Assembly: GCA_029007015.1 (NCBI GenBank)
Contig: JAQXHB010000029.1
Coordinates: 1 to 9,076 of the forward strand
Length of the DNA: 9,076 bases
From: Bacillota bacterium
GTDB taxonomy: Bacteria > Bacillota > Clostridia > Oscillospirales > Acutalibacteraceae
Direction of reading: 5' to 3'
In this document: positions 1 to 5,011 of the stretch, piece by piece
Layout: every line of letters begins with the position of its first letter
Numbering within the stretch: position 1 is the first letter of the stretch
Notes under the pieces: generated by a model
Told to the model about the DNA's origin: nothing
Databases searched by the model: none
Seen by the model: the letters and a program-made list of their open reading frames with translations, nothing else
Program-made: the position numbers and the translations under genes

Positions 1-3
1 GTA

Positions 4-29
4 CAAGCCCCGCCAAATGACGGGGCTTG
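4..29 (-). terminator. Probable terminator hairpin after rplQ
   Basis: Eighteen bases past the rplQ stop, a perfect 9-bp inverted repeat is seen: on the minus strand CAAGCCCCG (29-21), an 8-base loop UCAUUUGG, and CGGGGCUUG (12-4). The GC-rich stem ends in a U-containing arm (CUUG), followed by UAC at the window edge. The U-run expected just beyond would lie outside the window, so the type of terminator cannot be confirmed. Position at the end of the alpha operon supports the call. Read on the plus strand the stem is followed within a few bases by a TTTT, so it might also act on a convergent gene to the left. Confidence 0.6.
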
Positions 30-47
30 ACAGGTTTTATCCGGTAA

Positions 48-389
48 TCAGATGAGTTCGATGATGCACATCTCTGCGGCATCACCGCGGCGCGGACCCG
101 TCTTGGATATACGGGTGTAACCGCCCTTCACATCGGCATACTTGGGTGCAATCTCATCAAACAGTTTGGCAACAACCGACTTCTTGGTGATGAAAGCCGC
201 TGCCTGACGGTATGAATTAAGATTTTTATCCTTAGCCAAAGTGATATATTTTTCGGCTACTGCGCGAACTTCCTTTGCGCGAGTAACGGTAGTCTCAATC
301 TTGCCGTTCTCGAACAGGAAGGTTACCATGCAACGCAGCATTGCGATTCTGTGGTCGCTGTTTCTGCCGAGCTTTCTGGTACCTGGCAT
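48..389 (-). CDS. rplQ: Large ribosomal subunit protein bL17 (L17)
   Basis: L17 is a 50S protein near the peptide exit tunnel. The 113-residue product is the usual short form seen in Firmicutes. It begins MPGTRKLGRNSDHRIAMLRCMV, has the helix-rich ETTVTRAKEVRAVAEKYITLAK (32-53) and ends GGYTRISKTGPRRGDAAEMCIIELI, with the family block YTRISKTGPRRGDAA at 91-105. The ATG follows AAGGAG with 8 bases of spacing, 31 bases after rpoA. It is the last gene of the alpha operon in most bacteria, and here it is followed by an inverted repeat consistent with transcription ending. The stop is TGA, unlike the TAA used by the other ribosomal genes in this window. Confidence 0.98.
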   Translation of the reverse strand: MPGTRKLGRNSDHRIAMLRCMVTFLFENGKIETTVTRAKEVRAVAEKYITLAKDKNLNSYRQAAAFITKKSVVAKLFDEIAPKYADVKGGYTRISKTGPRRGDAAEMCIIELI

Positions 390-420
390 TTAAATCAACT
401 CCTTGACTCAAAATAAGGTC

Positions 421-1368
421 TTATTCGTCTTCCTTGCTAAGCTCAAGGCCGAGCGATGACAACTTGGCGATAACCTCTTCCAGAGACTTTCTGCCAAGGT
501 TTCTGACCTTCATCATTTCTTCTTCCGTCTTGCTCTTAAGGTCCTCTACGGTGTTGATGCCGGCGCGCTTCAAGCAGTTGAAACTGCGTACCGACAGGTC
601 AAGCTCCTCAATGGTCATCTCAAGCACCTTTGCGCTGTCCTTGTCATCTTTCTCGACCATGATGTCGCCGTTGTAGGCATCACCAGAGAGGTCGACGAAC
701 AAGTTGAGGTGTTCAGTGAGCACCTTGGCACCGAGAGATACAGCATCCTGCGCAGTGCATGTGCCGTCGGTCCAAACCTCGAGAGTCAGTTTATCAAAGT
801 CGGTAACCTGACCTACGCGGGTATTTTCAACCGAATAATTGACCTTCAGAACAGGGGTATATATCGAATCAACCGGTATAACACCGATGATCGACTGGGC
901 CTGCTTGTTGCGCTCAGCCGGCGTGTAGCCGCGACCCTTATCGAGCACCATTTCCATGGTGAGCTTTGCGCCCTCGCCAACTGTGGCGATGTGAATGTCA
1001 GGGTTGAGTATTTCGACCTCGGCGTCAGCCTTGATCGAACCACCGGTGACCTCACACGGACCTTCGGCCTCGATGTAGATGGCCTTGGGGCCGTCGCTGA
1101 ACAACTTGGCGTTGAGTCCCTTGATGCTCAGGATGATATCGGTAACATCCTCCTTGACACCCGGAATGGTGGAAAACTCGTGTACGACGCCGTCAATCTT
1201 GACAGATGTTACGGCAACGCCCGGAAGTGATGAAAGCAGCACCCTTCTGAGGCTGTTGCCAAGCGTAATGCCGTAGCCTCTCTCAAGAGGCTCAACAACA
1301 AACTTGGCGTAGGAACCGTCGTCTGATACATTCTCGACTTCGATTCTGGGCTTTTCGATCTCAATCAT
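421..1368 (-). CDS. rpoA: DNA-directed RNA polymerase subunit alpha
   Basis: The alpha subunit dimerises to start assembly of RNA polymerase and contacts promoter UP elements and activators. The 315-residue protein has both domains. The N-terminal domain (about 1-230) shows the dimerisation/assembly motif LGNSLRRVLLSSLPG (36-50), IPGVKEDVTDIILS (68-81), and RGYTPAE (146-152) with the VDSIYTPV stretch (166-173). A linker rich in D, E and K (about 231-246) leads to the C-terminal domain (about 250-310): ELDLSVRSFNCLKRAGI, where R261 corresponds to the DNA-contacting R265 of E. coli, and RNLGRKSLEEV (289-299). The ATG follows AAGGAGGG. It lies 53 bases after rpsD and 31 before rplQ. Confidence 0.99.
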   Translation of the reverse strand: MIEIEKPRIEVENVSDDGSYAKFVVEPLERGYGITLGNSLRRVLLSSLPGVAVTSVKIDGVVHEFSTIPGVKEDVTDIILSIKGLNAKLFSDGPKAIYIEAEGPCEVTGGSIKADAEVEILNPDIHIATVGEGAKLTMEMVLDKGRGYTPAERNKQAQSIIGVIPVDSIYTPVLKVNYSVENTRVGQVTDFDKLTLEVWTDGTCTAQDAVSLGAKVLTEHLNLFVDLSGDAYNGDIMVEKDDKDSAKVLEMTIEELDLSVRSFNCLKRAGINTVEDLKSKTEEEMMKVRNLGRKSLEEVIAKLSSLGLELSKEDE

Positions 1369-1421
1369 GCAAAACCCTCCTTATAAACAAAATACAGTGT
1401 GTTCTGTCTTATTAAGCTGCA

Positions 1422-2048
1422 TTACTTGGAGTAGAACTCAACGATAAGCTGCTCTTCAATCGGTGCGTCGATCTCGCTGCGCTCAGGCAGGTTGATAACC
1501 TTGCACTCCAGAGTTTCACGGTTAAGATCAAGCCACTGCGGCACGGGACGGCTTGCATTAGCCTCCAGAACCTCTTTAACCTTGACGCTGTCACGGCTGC
1601 CCTGCTTGATAGCAATAACATCGCCCGCCTTAAGCAGGTAGGACGGAATGTTGGTCTTGTGGCCATTTACGGTGAAGTGGCCGTGAACAACCAACTGTCT
1701 GGCCTCTGCTCTGGACGAAGCCCAGCCAAGACGATAAACTACATTGTCAAGACGACTCTCGAGCAAACGGAGCAGATTCTCACCTGTTACGCCGCTCTTG
1801 CGCTCAGCAATCTCAAAATAGTGATAGAACTGGCCCTCAAGTACGCCGTAATAGCGTCTTGCCTTCTGCTTTGCGCGCAGCTGGAGACCATATTCAGATG
1901 TCTTCTTTCTACCCTTGCCATGCTGACCCGGAACAAAGTTACGGTTGTTCATGGGGCACTTTTCAGAGTAGCATTTGTCGCCCTTGAGGAACAGTTTATC
2001 GCCCTCTCGGCGGCAAAGTTTACATACCGGTCCGGTATATCTGGCCAT
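1422..2048 (-). CDS. rpsD: Small ribosomal subunit protein uS4 (S4), zinc-binding type
   Basis: S4, 208 residues, starts 30S assembly by binding the 5' domain of 16S rRNA and lines the mRNA entry channel. The N-terminus is of the zinc-binding kind, with C9, C12, C26 and C31 arranged C-x2-C and C-x4-C, as in Thermus and many Clostridia; E. coli S4 lacks this site. The central FVPGQHGKGRKKTSEYGLQLRAKQKARRYYG region (38-68) and the S4 RNA-binding domain (about 98-160, with RLDNVVYRLGWASSRAEARQLV and VNGHKTNIPSY) are clear. The ATG follows GGAGGTG. Its place between rpsK and rpoA differs from B. subtilis, where rpsD is unlinked. The S4 autoregulatory leader of that species is therefore not expected here. 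Confidence 0.98.
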   Translation of the reverse strand: MARYTGPVCKLCRREGDKLFLKGDKCYSEKCPMNNRNFVPGQHGKGRKKTSEYGLQLRAKQKARRYYGVLEGQFYHYFEIAERKSGVTGENLLRLLESRLDNVVYRLGWASSRAEARQLVVHGHFTVNGHKTNIPSYLLKAGDVIAIKQGSRDSVKVKEVLEANASRPVPQWLDLNRETLECKVINLPERSEIDAPIEEQLIVEFYSK

Positions 2049-2065
2049 TTAGTACACCTCCAAAA

Positions 2066-2464
2066 TTATACGCGTCTTCTCTTGGGCGGACGGCAGCCGT
2101 TGTGCGGAATCGGGGTTACATCCTTAATGAGGGTAACCTCAAGACCGGCTGTCTGCAAAGCGCGAATGGCAGCCTCGCGGCCTGCACCCGGGCCTTTTAC
2201 AAATACTTCAACCGTCTTTAAACCATGCTCCATTGCGGCCTTTGCAGCAGTCTCAGCAGCCGACTGGGCAGCAAACGGAGTGGACTTTCTGGAACCGCGG
2301 AAACCGAGCTCGCCGGCAGAAGCCCAAGAAAGTGCATTGCCCTGAACATCAGTGATAGTAACAATGGTGTTATTGAAGGTTGACTGGATATGGACGCATC
2401 CGCGCTCGATATTTTTCTTCTCGCGGCGCTTGCGCGATACTGTAGCCTTTTTAGCCTGTGCCAT
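2066..2464 (-). CDS. rpsK: Small ribosomal subunit protein uS11 (S11)
   Basis: S11, 132 residues, lies on the 30S platform near the mRNA exit and the Shine-Dalgarno duplex. The sequence has the basic N-terminus (MAQAKKATVSRKRREKKNIE), the conserved HIQSTFNNTIVTITD (25-39), GFRGSRKSTPFAAQ (54-67), VKGPGAGREAAIRAL (89-103) and the C-terminal TPIPHNGCRPPKRRRV (117-132). Length and motifs are normal. The ATG follows AAGGAGGA, located just behind the rpsM stop (TAATAAGGAGG). The TAA stop of rpsK lies inside the leader of rpsD, 17 bases away. Confidence 0.98.
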   Translation of the reverse strand: MAQAKKATVSRKRREKKNIERGCVHIQSTFNNTIVTITDVQGNALSWASAGELGFRGSRKSTPFAAQSAAETAAKAAMEHGLKTVEVFVKGPGAGREAAIRALQTAGLEVTLIKDVTPIPHNGCRPPKRRRV

Positions 2465-2481
2465 AACTATCTTCCTCCTTA

Positions 2482-2850
2482 TTACTTCTTCTTGTTAGCG
2501 ATGGTCTTCTTCGGGCCTTTTCTGGTGCGCGCATTCGTCTTGGAACGCTGTCCGCGAACGGGCAGTCCCTTGCGATGACGAACACCGCGATAGCAGCCGA
2601 TTTCGACCAGACGCTTGATATCGAATGCGACCGTACGGCGCAAATCACCCTCAACCTGAATGTTGTGGTCGATGTACTCGCGCAGTTTGGACACATCGTC
2701 CTCGGTCAAGTCCTTGACGCGGATGTCAGGATTGACGCCGGTAGCACTCAAAATATCATTGGCAGTTTTACGGCCGATGCCGTAAATGTAGGTTAAACCA
2801 ATTTCGACCCGCTTATCTCTCGGCAGGTCAACACCAGCAATTCGTGCCAT
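2482..2850 (-). CDS. rpsM: Small ribosomal subunit protein uS13 (S13)
   Basis: S13, 122 residues, sits in the head of the 30S subunit, contacts the P-site tRNA and forms intersubunit bridges with the 50S subunit. The N-terminus MARIAGVDLPRDKRVEIGLTYIYGIG is standard and includes the helix-two-turn-helix motif (about 15-31). The C-terminal signature GCYRGVRHRKGLPVRGQRSK (85-104) and the basic tail KGPKKTIANKKK are present. The ATG follows GGAGGTG with about 10 bases of spacing. The gene opens the classic alpha-operon block rpsM-rpsK-rpsD-rpoA-rplQ. In E. coli S4 represses this operon through a pseudoknot over rpsM; the 33-base rpmJ-rpsM gap here is too short for that leader and I see no equivalent. 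Confidence 0.98.
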   Translation of the reverse strand: MARIAGVDLPRDKRVEIGLTYIYGIGRKTANDILSATGVNPDIRVKDLTEDDVSKLREYIDHNIQVEGDLRRTVAFDIKRLVEIGCYRGVRHRKGLPVRGQRSKTNARTRKGPKKTIANKKK

Positions 2851-2883
2851 GTGTTTATTGCACCTCCATAATTTGTGCGCAGG

Positions 2884-2997
2884 TTAACCCTGACGCTGCT
2901 TGTGCTTCGGATTTTCGCAGATGACCATGATGCGGCCCTTGCGCTTGATAACCTTACACTTTTCGCAAATCTTTTTGACAGAAGGTCTGACTTTCAT
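2884..2997 (-). CDS. rpmJ: Large ribosomal subunit protein bL36 (L36), zinc-binding type
   Basis: This 37-residue gene encodes the smallest protein of the 50S subunit. The reading starts MKVRPSVKKICEKCKVIKR and ends CENPKHKQRQG. The zinc ligands C11, C14, C27 and H32 are all present, so this is the C+ (zinc-ribbon) form; the zinc-free paralogue used in zinc shortage is not in the window. The ATG at 2997 follows GGAGGT with 8 bases of spacing. It lies 56 bases after infA and 33 before rpsM, the usual infA-rpmJ-rpsM order. The short length and full set of ligands make the identification secure. Confidence 0.97.
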   Translation of the reverse strand: MKVRPSVKKICEKCKVIKRKGRIMVICENPKHKQRQG

Positions 2998-3030
2998 TGT
3001 GTAATACCTCCTAAATTATACATAAGCGAC

Positions 3031-3046
3031 ATTTGCGGTTGCAAAT
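3031..3046 (-). other. Short inverted repeat in the infA-rpmJ gap
   Basis: On the minus strand AUUUGC (3046-3041), AACC and GCAAAU (3036-3031) make a perfect 6-bp stem with a 4-base loop, 5 bases... to 10 bases after the infA stop. The stem is AU-rich and has no U-run behind it, so it is weak and is not called a terminator. It may be chance, or it may serve as a minor RNA-processing or stability element. Confidence 0.3.
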
Positions 3047-3053
3047 ATCATTC

Positions 3054-3272
3054 TTACTTCGAGCGCCATGTGATGCGCCCTTTGGTTAAATCGTAGGGTG
3101 ACATCTCGACAGTCACTTTGTCGCCGGGCAGAATGCGGATGTAATTCATACGCAGTTTGCCGGAGATGTGGCTGAGTATCTGATGTCCGTTTGGCAGCTC
3201 CACTTTGAATGTAGCATTCGGCAGAGCTTCAACTACCGTACCTTCGATTTCAATCATATCCTGTTTGGACAC
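3054..3272 (-). CDS. infA: Translation initiation factor IF-1
   Basis: IF-1 binds the 30S A site during initiation and assists IF-2 and IF-3. The predicted protein has 72 residues, the standard length, and is a single S1-like OB fold. It begins (V/M)SKQDMIEIEGTVVEALPNA, then FKVELPNGHQILSHISGKLRMNYIRILPGDKV (22-53) and ends SPYDLTKGRITWR (58-70), all diagnostic. The GTG start at 3272 is chosen because it gives exactly this length and has a strong AGGGAGG 7 bases upstream. The frame is open further upstream, but that part overlaps the preceding gene. It lies 14 bases after the KOW gene and 56 before rpmJ. Confidence 0.97.
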   Translation of the reverse strand: MSKQDMIEIEGTVVEALPNATFKVELPNGHQILSHISGKLRMNYIRILPGDKVTVEMSPYDLTKGRITWRSK

Positions 3273-3279
3273 GAGAAAA

Positions 3280-3286
3280 CCTCCCT
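3280..3286 (-). promoter_or_regulatory. Ribosome binding site of infA, deciding a GTG start
   Basis: AGGGAGG on the minus strand follows the stop codon of the KOW gene and lies 7 bases before the GTG at 3272-3270. An upstream in-frame ATG at 3308 would give a 12-residue extension overlapping the KOW gene, with no family support, so the GTG is preferred. Confidence 0.85.
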
Positions 3287-3541
3287 TTACTTGTCGGTGA
3301 GCAGGCACCGGCTGTCAGCCAATGCACGCCTGAGCTCACGGTTTGATGACAGTGTGCTTATATCCAACCGAAAATCAGCGGACTTGATGTGGCGTGGATT
3401 CTTGCGTTTCGGTCGCTCGATGGGGCGTTTCCTGCCGTCAGCCAGCAGTACAAATCGGTTGTCACTGCCAACCACCGCCATGGCCCGACCCTTCTCCTTA
3501 CCGGCGGTTGCCAAAACCACGCATCCTTTATCCAAGGTCAT
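3287..3541 (-). CDS. Small KOW-domain RNA-binding protein (L14e/L6e/L27e-like)
   Basis: This 84-residue protein has an N-terminal KOW-type segment at about 4-30 (DKGCVVLATAGKEKGRAMAVVG and following), with the typical G-x-V start and the K-G-R turn. A basic stretch follows (RKRPIERPKRKNPRHIK, 37-53), then a short charged C-terminus. Proteins of this kind, grouped with the archaeal/eukaryotic L14e/L6e/L27e family, are often found next to map or infA in Clostridia. Their function is not established; RNA or ribosome binding is inferred from the domain and charge. The start is the ATG at 3541, preceded by GAGGTG, which overlaps the map TGA stop, so it is probably coupled to map. Its TAA stop feeds the infA site (TAAAGGGAGG). 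The gene is intact. Confidence 0.88.
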   Translation of the reverse strand: MTLDKGCVVLATAGKEKGRAMAVVGSDNRFVLLADGRKRPIERPKRKNPRHIKSADFRLDISTLSSNRELRRALADSRCLLTDK

Positions 3542-3549
3542 TTCGCACC

Positions 3550-4302
3550 TCAGTCCGGTTGGGTCAATATGACCGGCCCGTCGGGTGTGATAGCCACTGT
3601 GTGCTCAAAATGGGCAGACAGTGCGCCGTCCTTTGTTTTAATCAACCAGCCGTCGTCCATTTGTTTAACAGATGACGCGCCCATGTTAATCATCGGTTCG
3701 ATTGCAATTGTCATACCGGGAATCAGACGAACACCGCGGTGTGGTGTTCCGAAGTTCGGTACCTCAGGTGCTTCATGCAAGCAGGTGCCAACGCCGTGGC
3801 CGACAAAGTCGCGCACGACCGAGTAGCCTCTCTGCTCGACATACTGCTGAATTGTAGCGCCTATATCGCCGACTCTGTTGCCGTGAACAGCAGCGCGAAT
3901 GCCCTCGTAAAGGCTTTCCTCTGTTGTCCGTATCAGCCGCTCCGCCTCGTCGGAGATATCTCCGCAGGCGAATGTGGCAGCATTATCGCCGTTATAGCCC
4001 TCAAATGCGGCGCCGAGGTCAATGCTGACTATATCGCCGGCATTGATTACACGCGTCTTTGACGGTATGCCATGAATTACCTCGTCATTTATTGATATAC
4101 ATGCCGTGGCAGGAAAGCCGTTGTAGTTGAGGAAGTTGGGTTTAGCTCCCTGACTGATGATAAAATCGTATGCGATTTTATCAATCTCGGCCGTGGTAAT
4201 ACCCGGCTCAATCGACTTGCCCGCCAAACGGAGTGCCGCGGCCGATATACGGCCGGCTTCACGCATCAGTTTTAACTCGCGAGTAGTTTTCAGCACTATC
4301 AT
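3550..4302 (-). CDS. map: Methionine aminopeptidase, type I
   Basis: This cytosolic metalloenzyme removes the initiator methionine from new proteins after deformylation. It has 250 residues, the normal length for a bacterial type Ia enzyme without N-terminal extension. All five metal ligands of the pita-bread fold are visible by motif: D95 (SIDLG), D106 (GDNAATF), H169 (VGHGVG), E202 (IEPM) and E233 (FEHTVAI). Substrate-site histidines H77 (EVIHGIP) and H176 (CLHEAPEVPNF) are also present, so it should be active. The ATG start is preceded by GGTGAT only 3 bases away, which matches the 3' extension of the Shine-Dalgarno sequence rather than its GGAGG core, so initiation may be weaker than in its neighbours. 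The stop TGA is part of the ribosome binding site of the next gene. Confidence 0.97.
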   Translation of the reverse strand: MIVLKTTRELKLMREAGRISAAALRLAGKSIEPGITTAEIDKIAYDFIISQGAKPNFLNYNGFPATACISINDEVIHGIPSKTRVINAGDIVSIDLGAAFEGYNGDNAATFACGDISDEAERLIRTTEESLYEGIRAAVHGNRVGDIGATIQQYVEQRGYSVVRDFVGHGVGTCLHEAPEVPNFGTPHRGVRLIPGMTIAIEPMINMGASSVKQMDDGWLIKTKDGALSAHFEHTVAITPDGPVILTQPD

Positions 4303-4316
4303 GTTATCACCAAACC

Positions 4317-4358
4317 TTGCGCAATTGATTGTTTATCGGCGGATTGCGCCATCCGCCG
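4317..4358 (-). promoter_or_regulatory. Hairpin with possible pseudoknot in the adk-map gap
   Basis: The 62-base gap between adk and map is the longest in the window. On the transcribed strand it contains a perfect 8-bp stem, CGGCGGAU (4358-4351) and AUCCGCCG (4344-4337), closing a 6-base GGCGCA loop. Twelve bases downstream comes UUGCGC (4324-4319), which is complementary to the loop bases GCGCA plus the first base of the 3' arm, so an H-type pseudoknot is possible. UUGCGCAA (4324-4317) is also a palindrome. There is no U-run after the stem, so an efficient intrinsic terminator is unlikely. The role could be mRNA processing, stability, partial attenuation or control of map; this is inference. 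Confidence 0.4.
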
Positions 4359-4364
4359 CAGCAG

Positions 4365-4997
4365 CTAACCGTTGATGGCCGCCAGAGTCAGCGCCGATGT
4401 ATCGGCAACCTCCTCCTGGCCCTCTACCAAACGCAGTTTGCCTGCCTTTAAATAATAATCCTTCAGCGGCTCGGTCTGCTCGTGGTAGACCTGCAACCGC
4501 TCAAGCACCGTTTCGGGTGCATCGTCCTTGCGACGGACAAGCGCGCCGCCGCAAAGATTGCACACGCCGTCAACCGACGGTTTCTTGTACTCGGTGTGAT
4601 AGGATGCTCCGCACTTTTCACATACGCGGCGGCCGGCCATGCGGTCGGCAATCTTCTCGTCGGCCACCTCTATTGAAATGACCTTGTCGATGACAACGCC
4701 CATTGCGTCAAGTGCCTCTGCCTGCGGGATGGTGCGCGGAAAACCGTCGAGCACAAATCCGTCGCGGCAGTCATCCTTTGCCAAGCGCTCTTTGATGATA
4801 CCGATAACGATTTCATCGGGAACGAGTTTGCCCTCGTCCATAAAGGACTTGGCCTTCAGCCCCATCTCGGTGCCGTTCTTGAGCGCCTCACGGATGATGT
4901 TGCCGGTGGAAATGGACGGTATGCCCAACTTCTCACATATAACTTCAGCCTGAGTGCCTTTACCAGCGCCGGGAGCGCCCAAAAGAATCAAATTCAT
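4365..4997 (-). CDS. adk: Adenylate kinase, zinc-binding LID type
   Basis: This cytosolic enzyme catalyses ATP + AMP = 2 ADP, keeping adenylate pools in balance. The P-loop GAPGAGKGTQ is at 7-16, the AMP-binding region includes STGNIIREA (30-38), and DGFPRT (84-89) holds the conserved arginine R88. The LID (about 122-160) carries two cysteine pairs, C126/C129 (CEKC) and C146/C149 (CNLC), which in Gram-positive enzymes bind a structural zinc; E. coli Adk lacks them. At 210 residues it is slightly shorter than the usual 214-218, and the C-terminus ends SALTLAAING. The ATG follows AAGGAGAGG 14 bases after secY. It ends with TAG, the only TAG stop among the genes here. Confidence 0.97.
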   Translation of the reverse strand: MNLILLGAPGAGKGTQAEVICEKLGIPSISTGNIIREALKNGTEMGLKAKSFMDEGKLVPDEIVIGIIKERLAKDDCRDGFVLDGFPRTIPQAEALDAMGVVIDKVISIEVADEKIADRMAGRRVCEKCGASYHTEYKKPSVDGVCNLCGGALVRRKDDAPETVLERLQVYHEQTEPLKDYYLKAGKLRLVEGQEEVADTSALTLAAING

Positions 4998-5011
4998 AAG
5001 CCCTCTCCTTA

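Noticed and set aside
1369..1421. Possible promoter in the 53-base rpsD-rpoA gap
   Set aside because: It is AT-rich with a TATAAG-like stretch, but this overlaps the rpoA ribosome binding site and no -35-like element is convincing. The small ACAG/CTGT repeat there is only 4 bp.
2065..2070. TATAAT before rpsD as a promoter -10 box
   Set aside because: It includes the rpsK stop codon, no reasonable -35 box was seen at the right distance, and a start from it would remove the rpsD ribosome binding site.
1659..2345. Plus-strand open frame of 228 codons opposite rpsD and rpsK
   Set aside because: Antisense to two invariant genes, with a composition that mirrors them and no family features. Treated as a shadow.
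2851..2883. Possible hairpin hiding the rpsM ribosome binding site (GCAC and GTGC arms)
   Set aside because: Only a 4-bp stem around an 11-base loop; this is expected by chance and is too weak to call regulatory.
3273..3308. Twelve-residue N-terminal extension of infA from an upstream ATG
   Set aside because: It overlaps the end of the KOW gene and would contain the strong AGGGAGG site within the coding part. IF-1 has a near-invariant length of about 72 residues, matched exactly by the GTG start.
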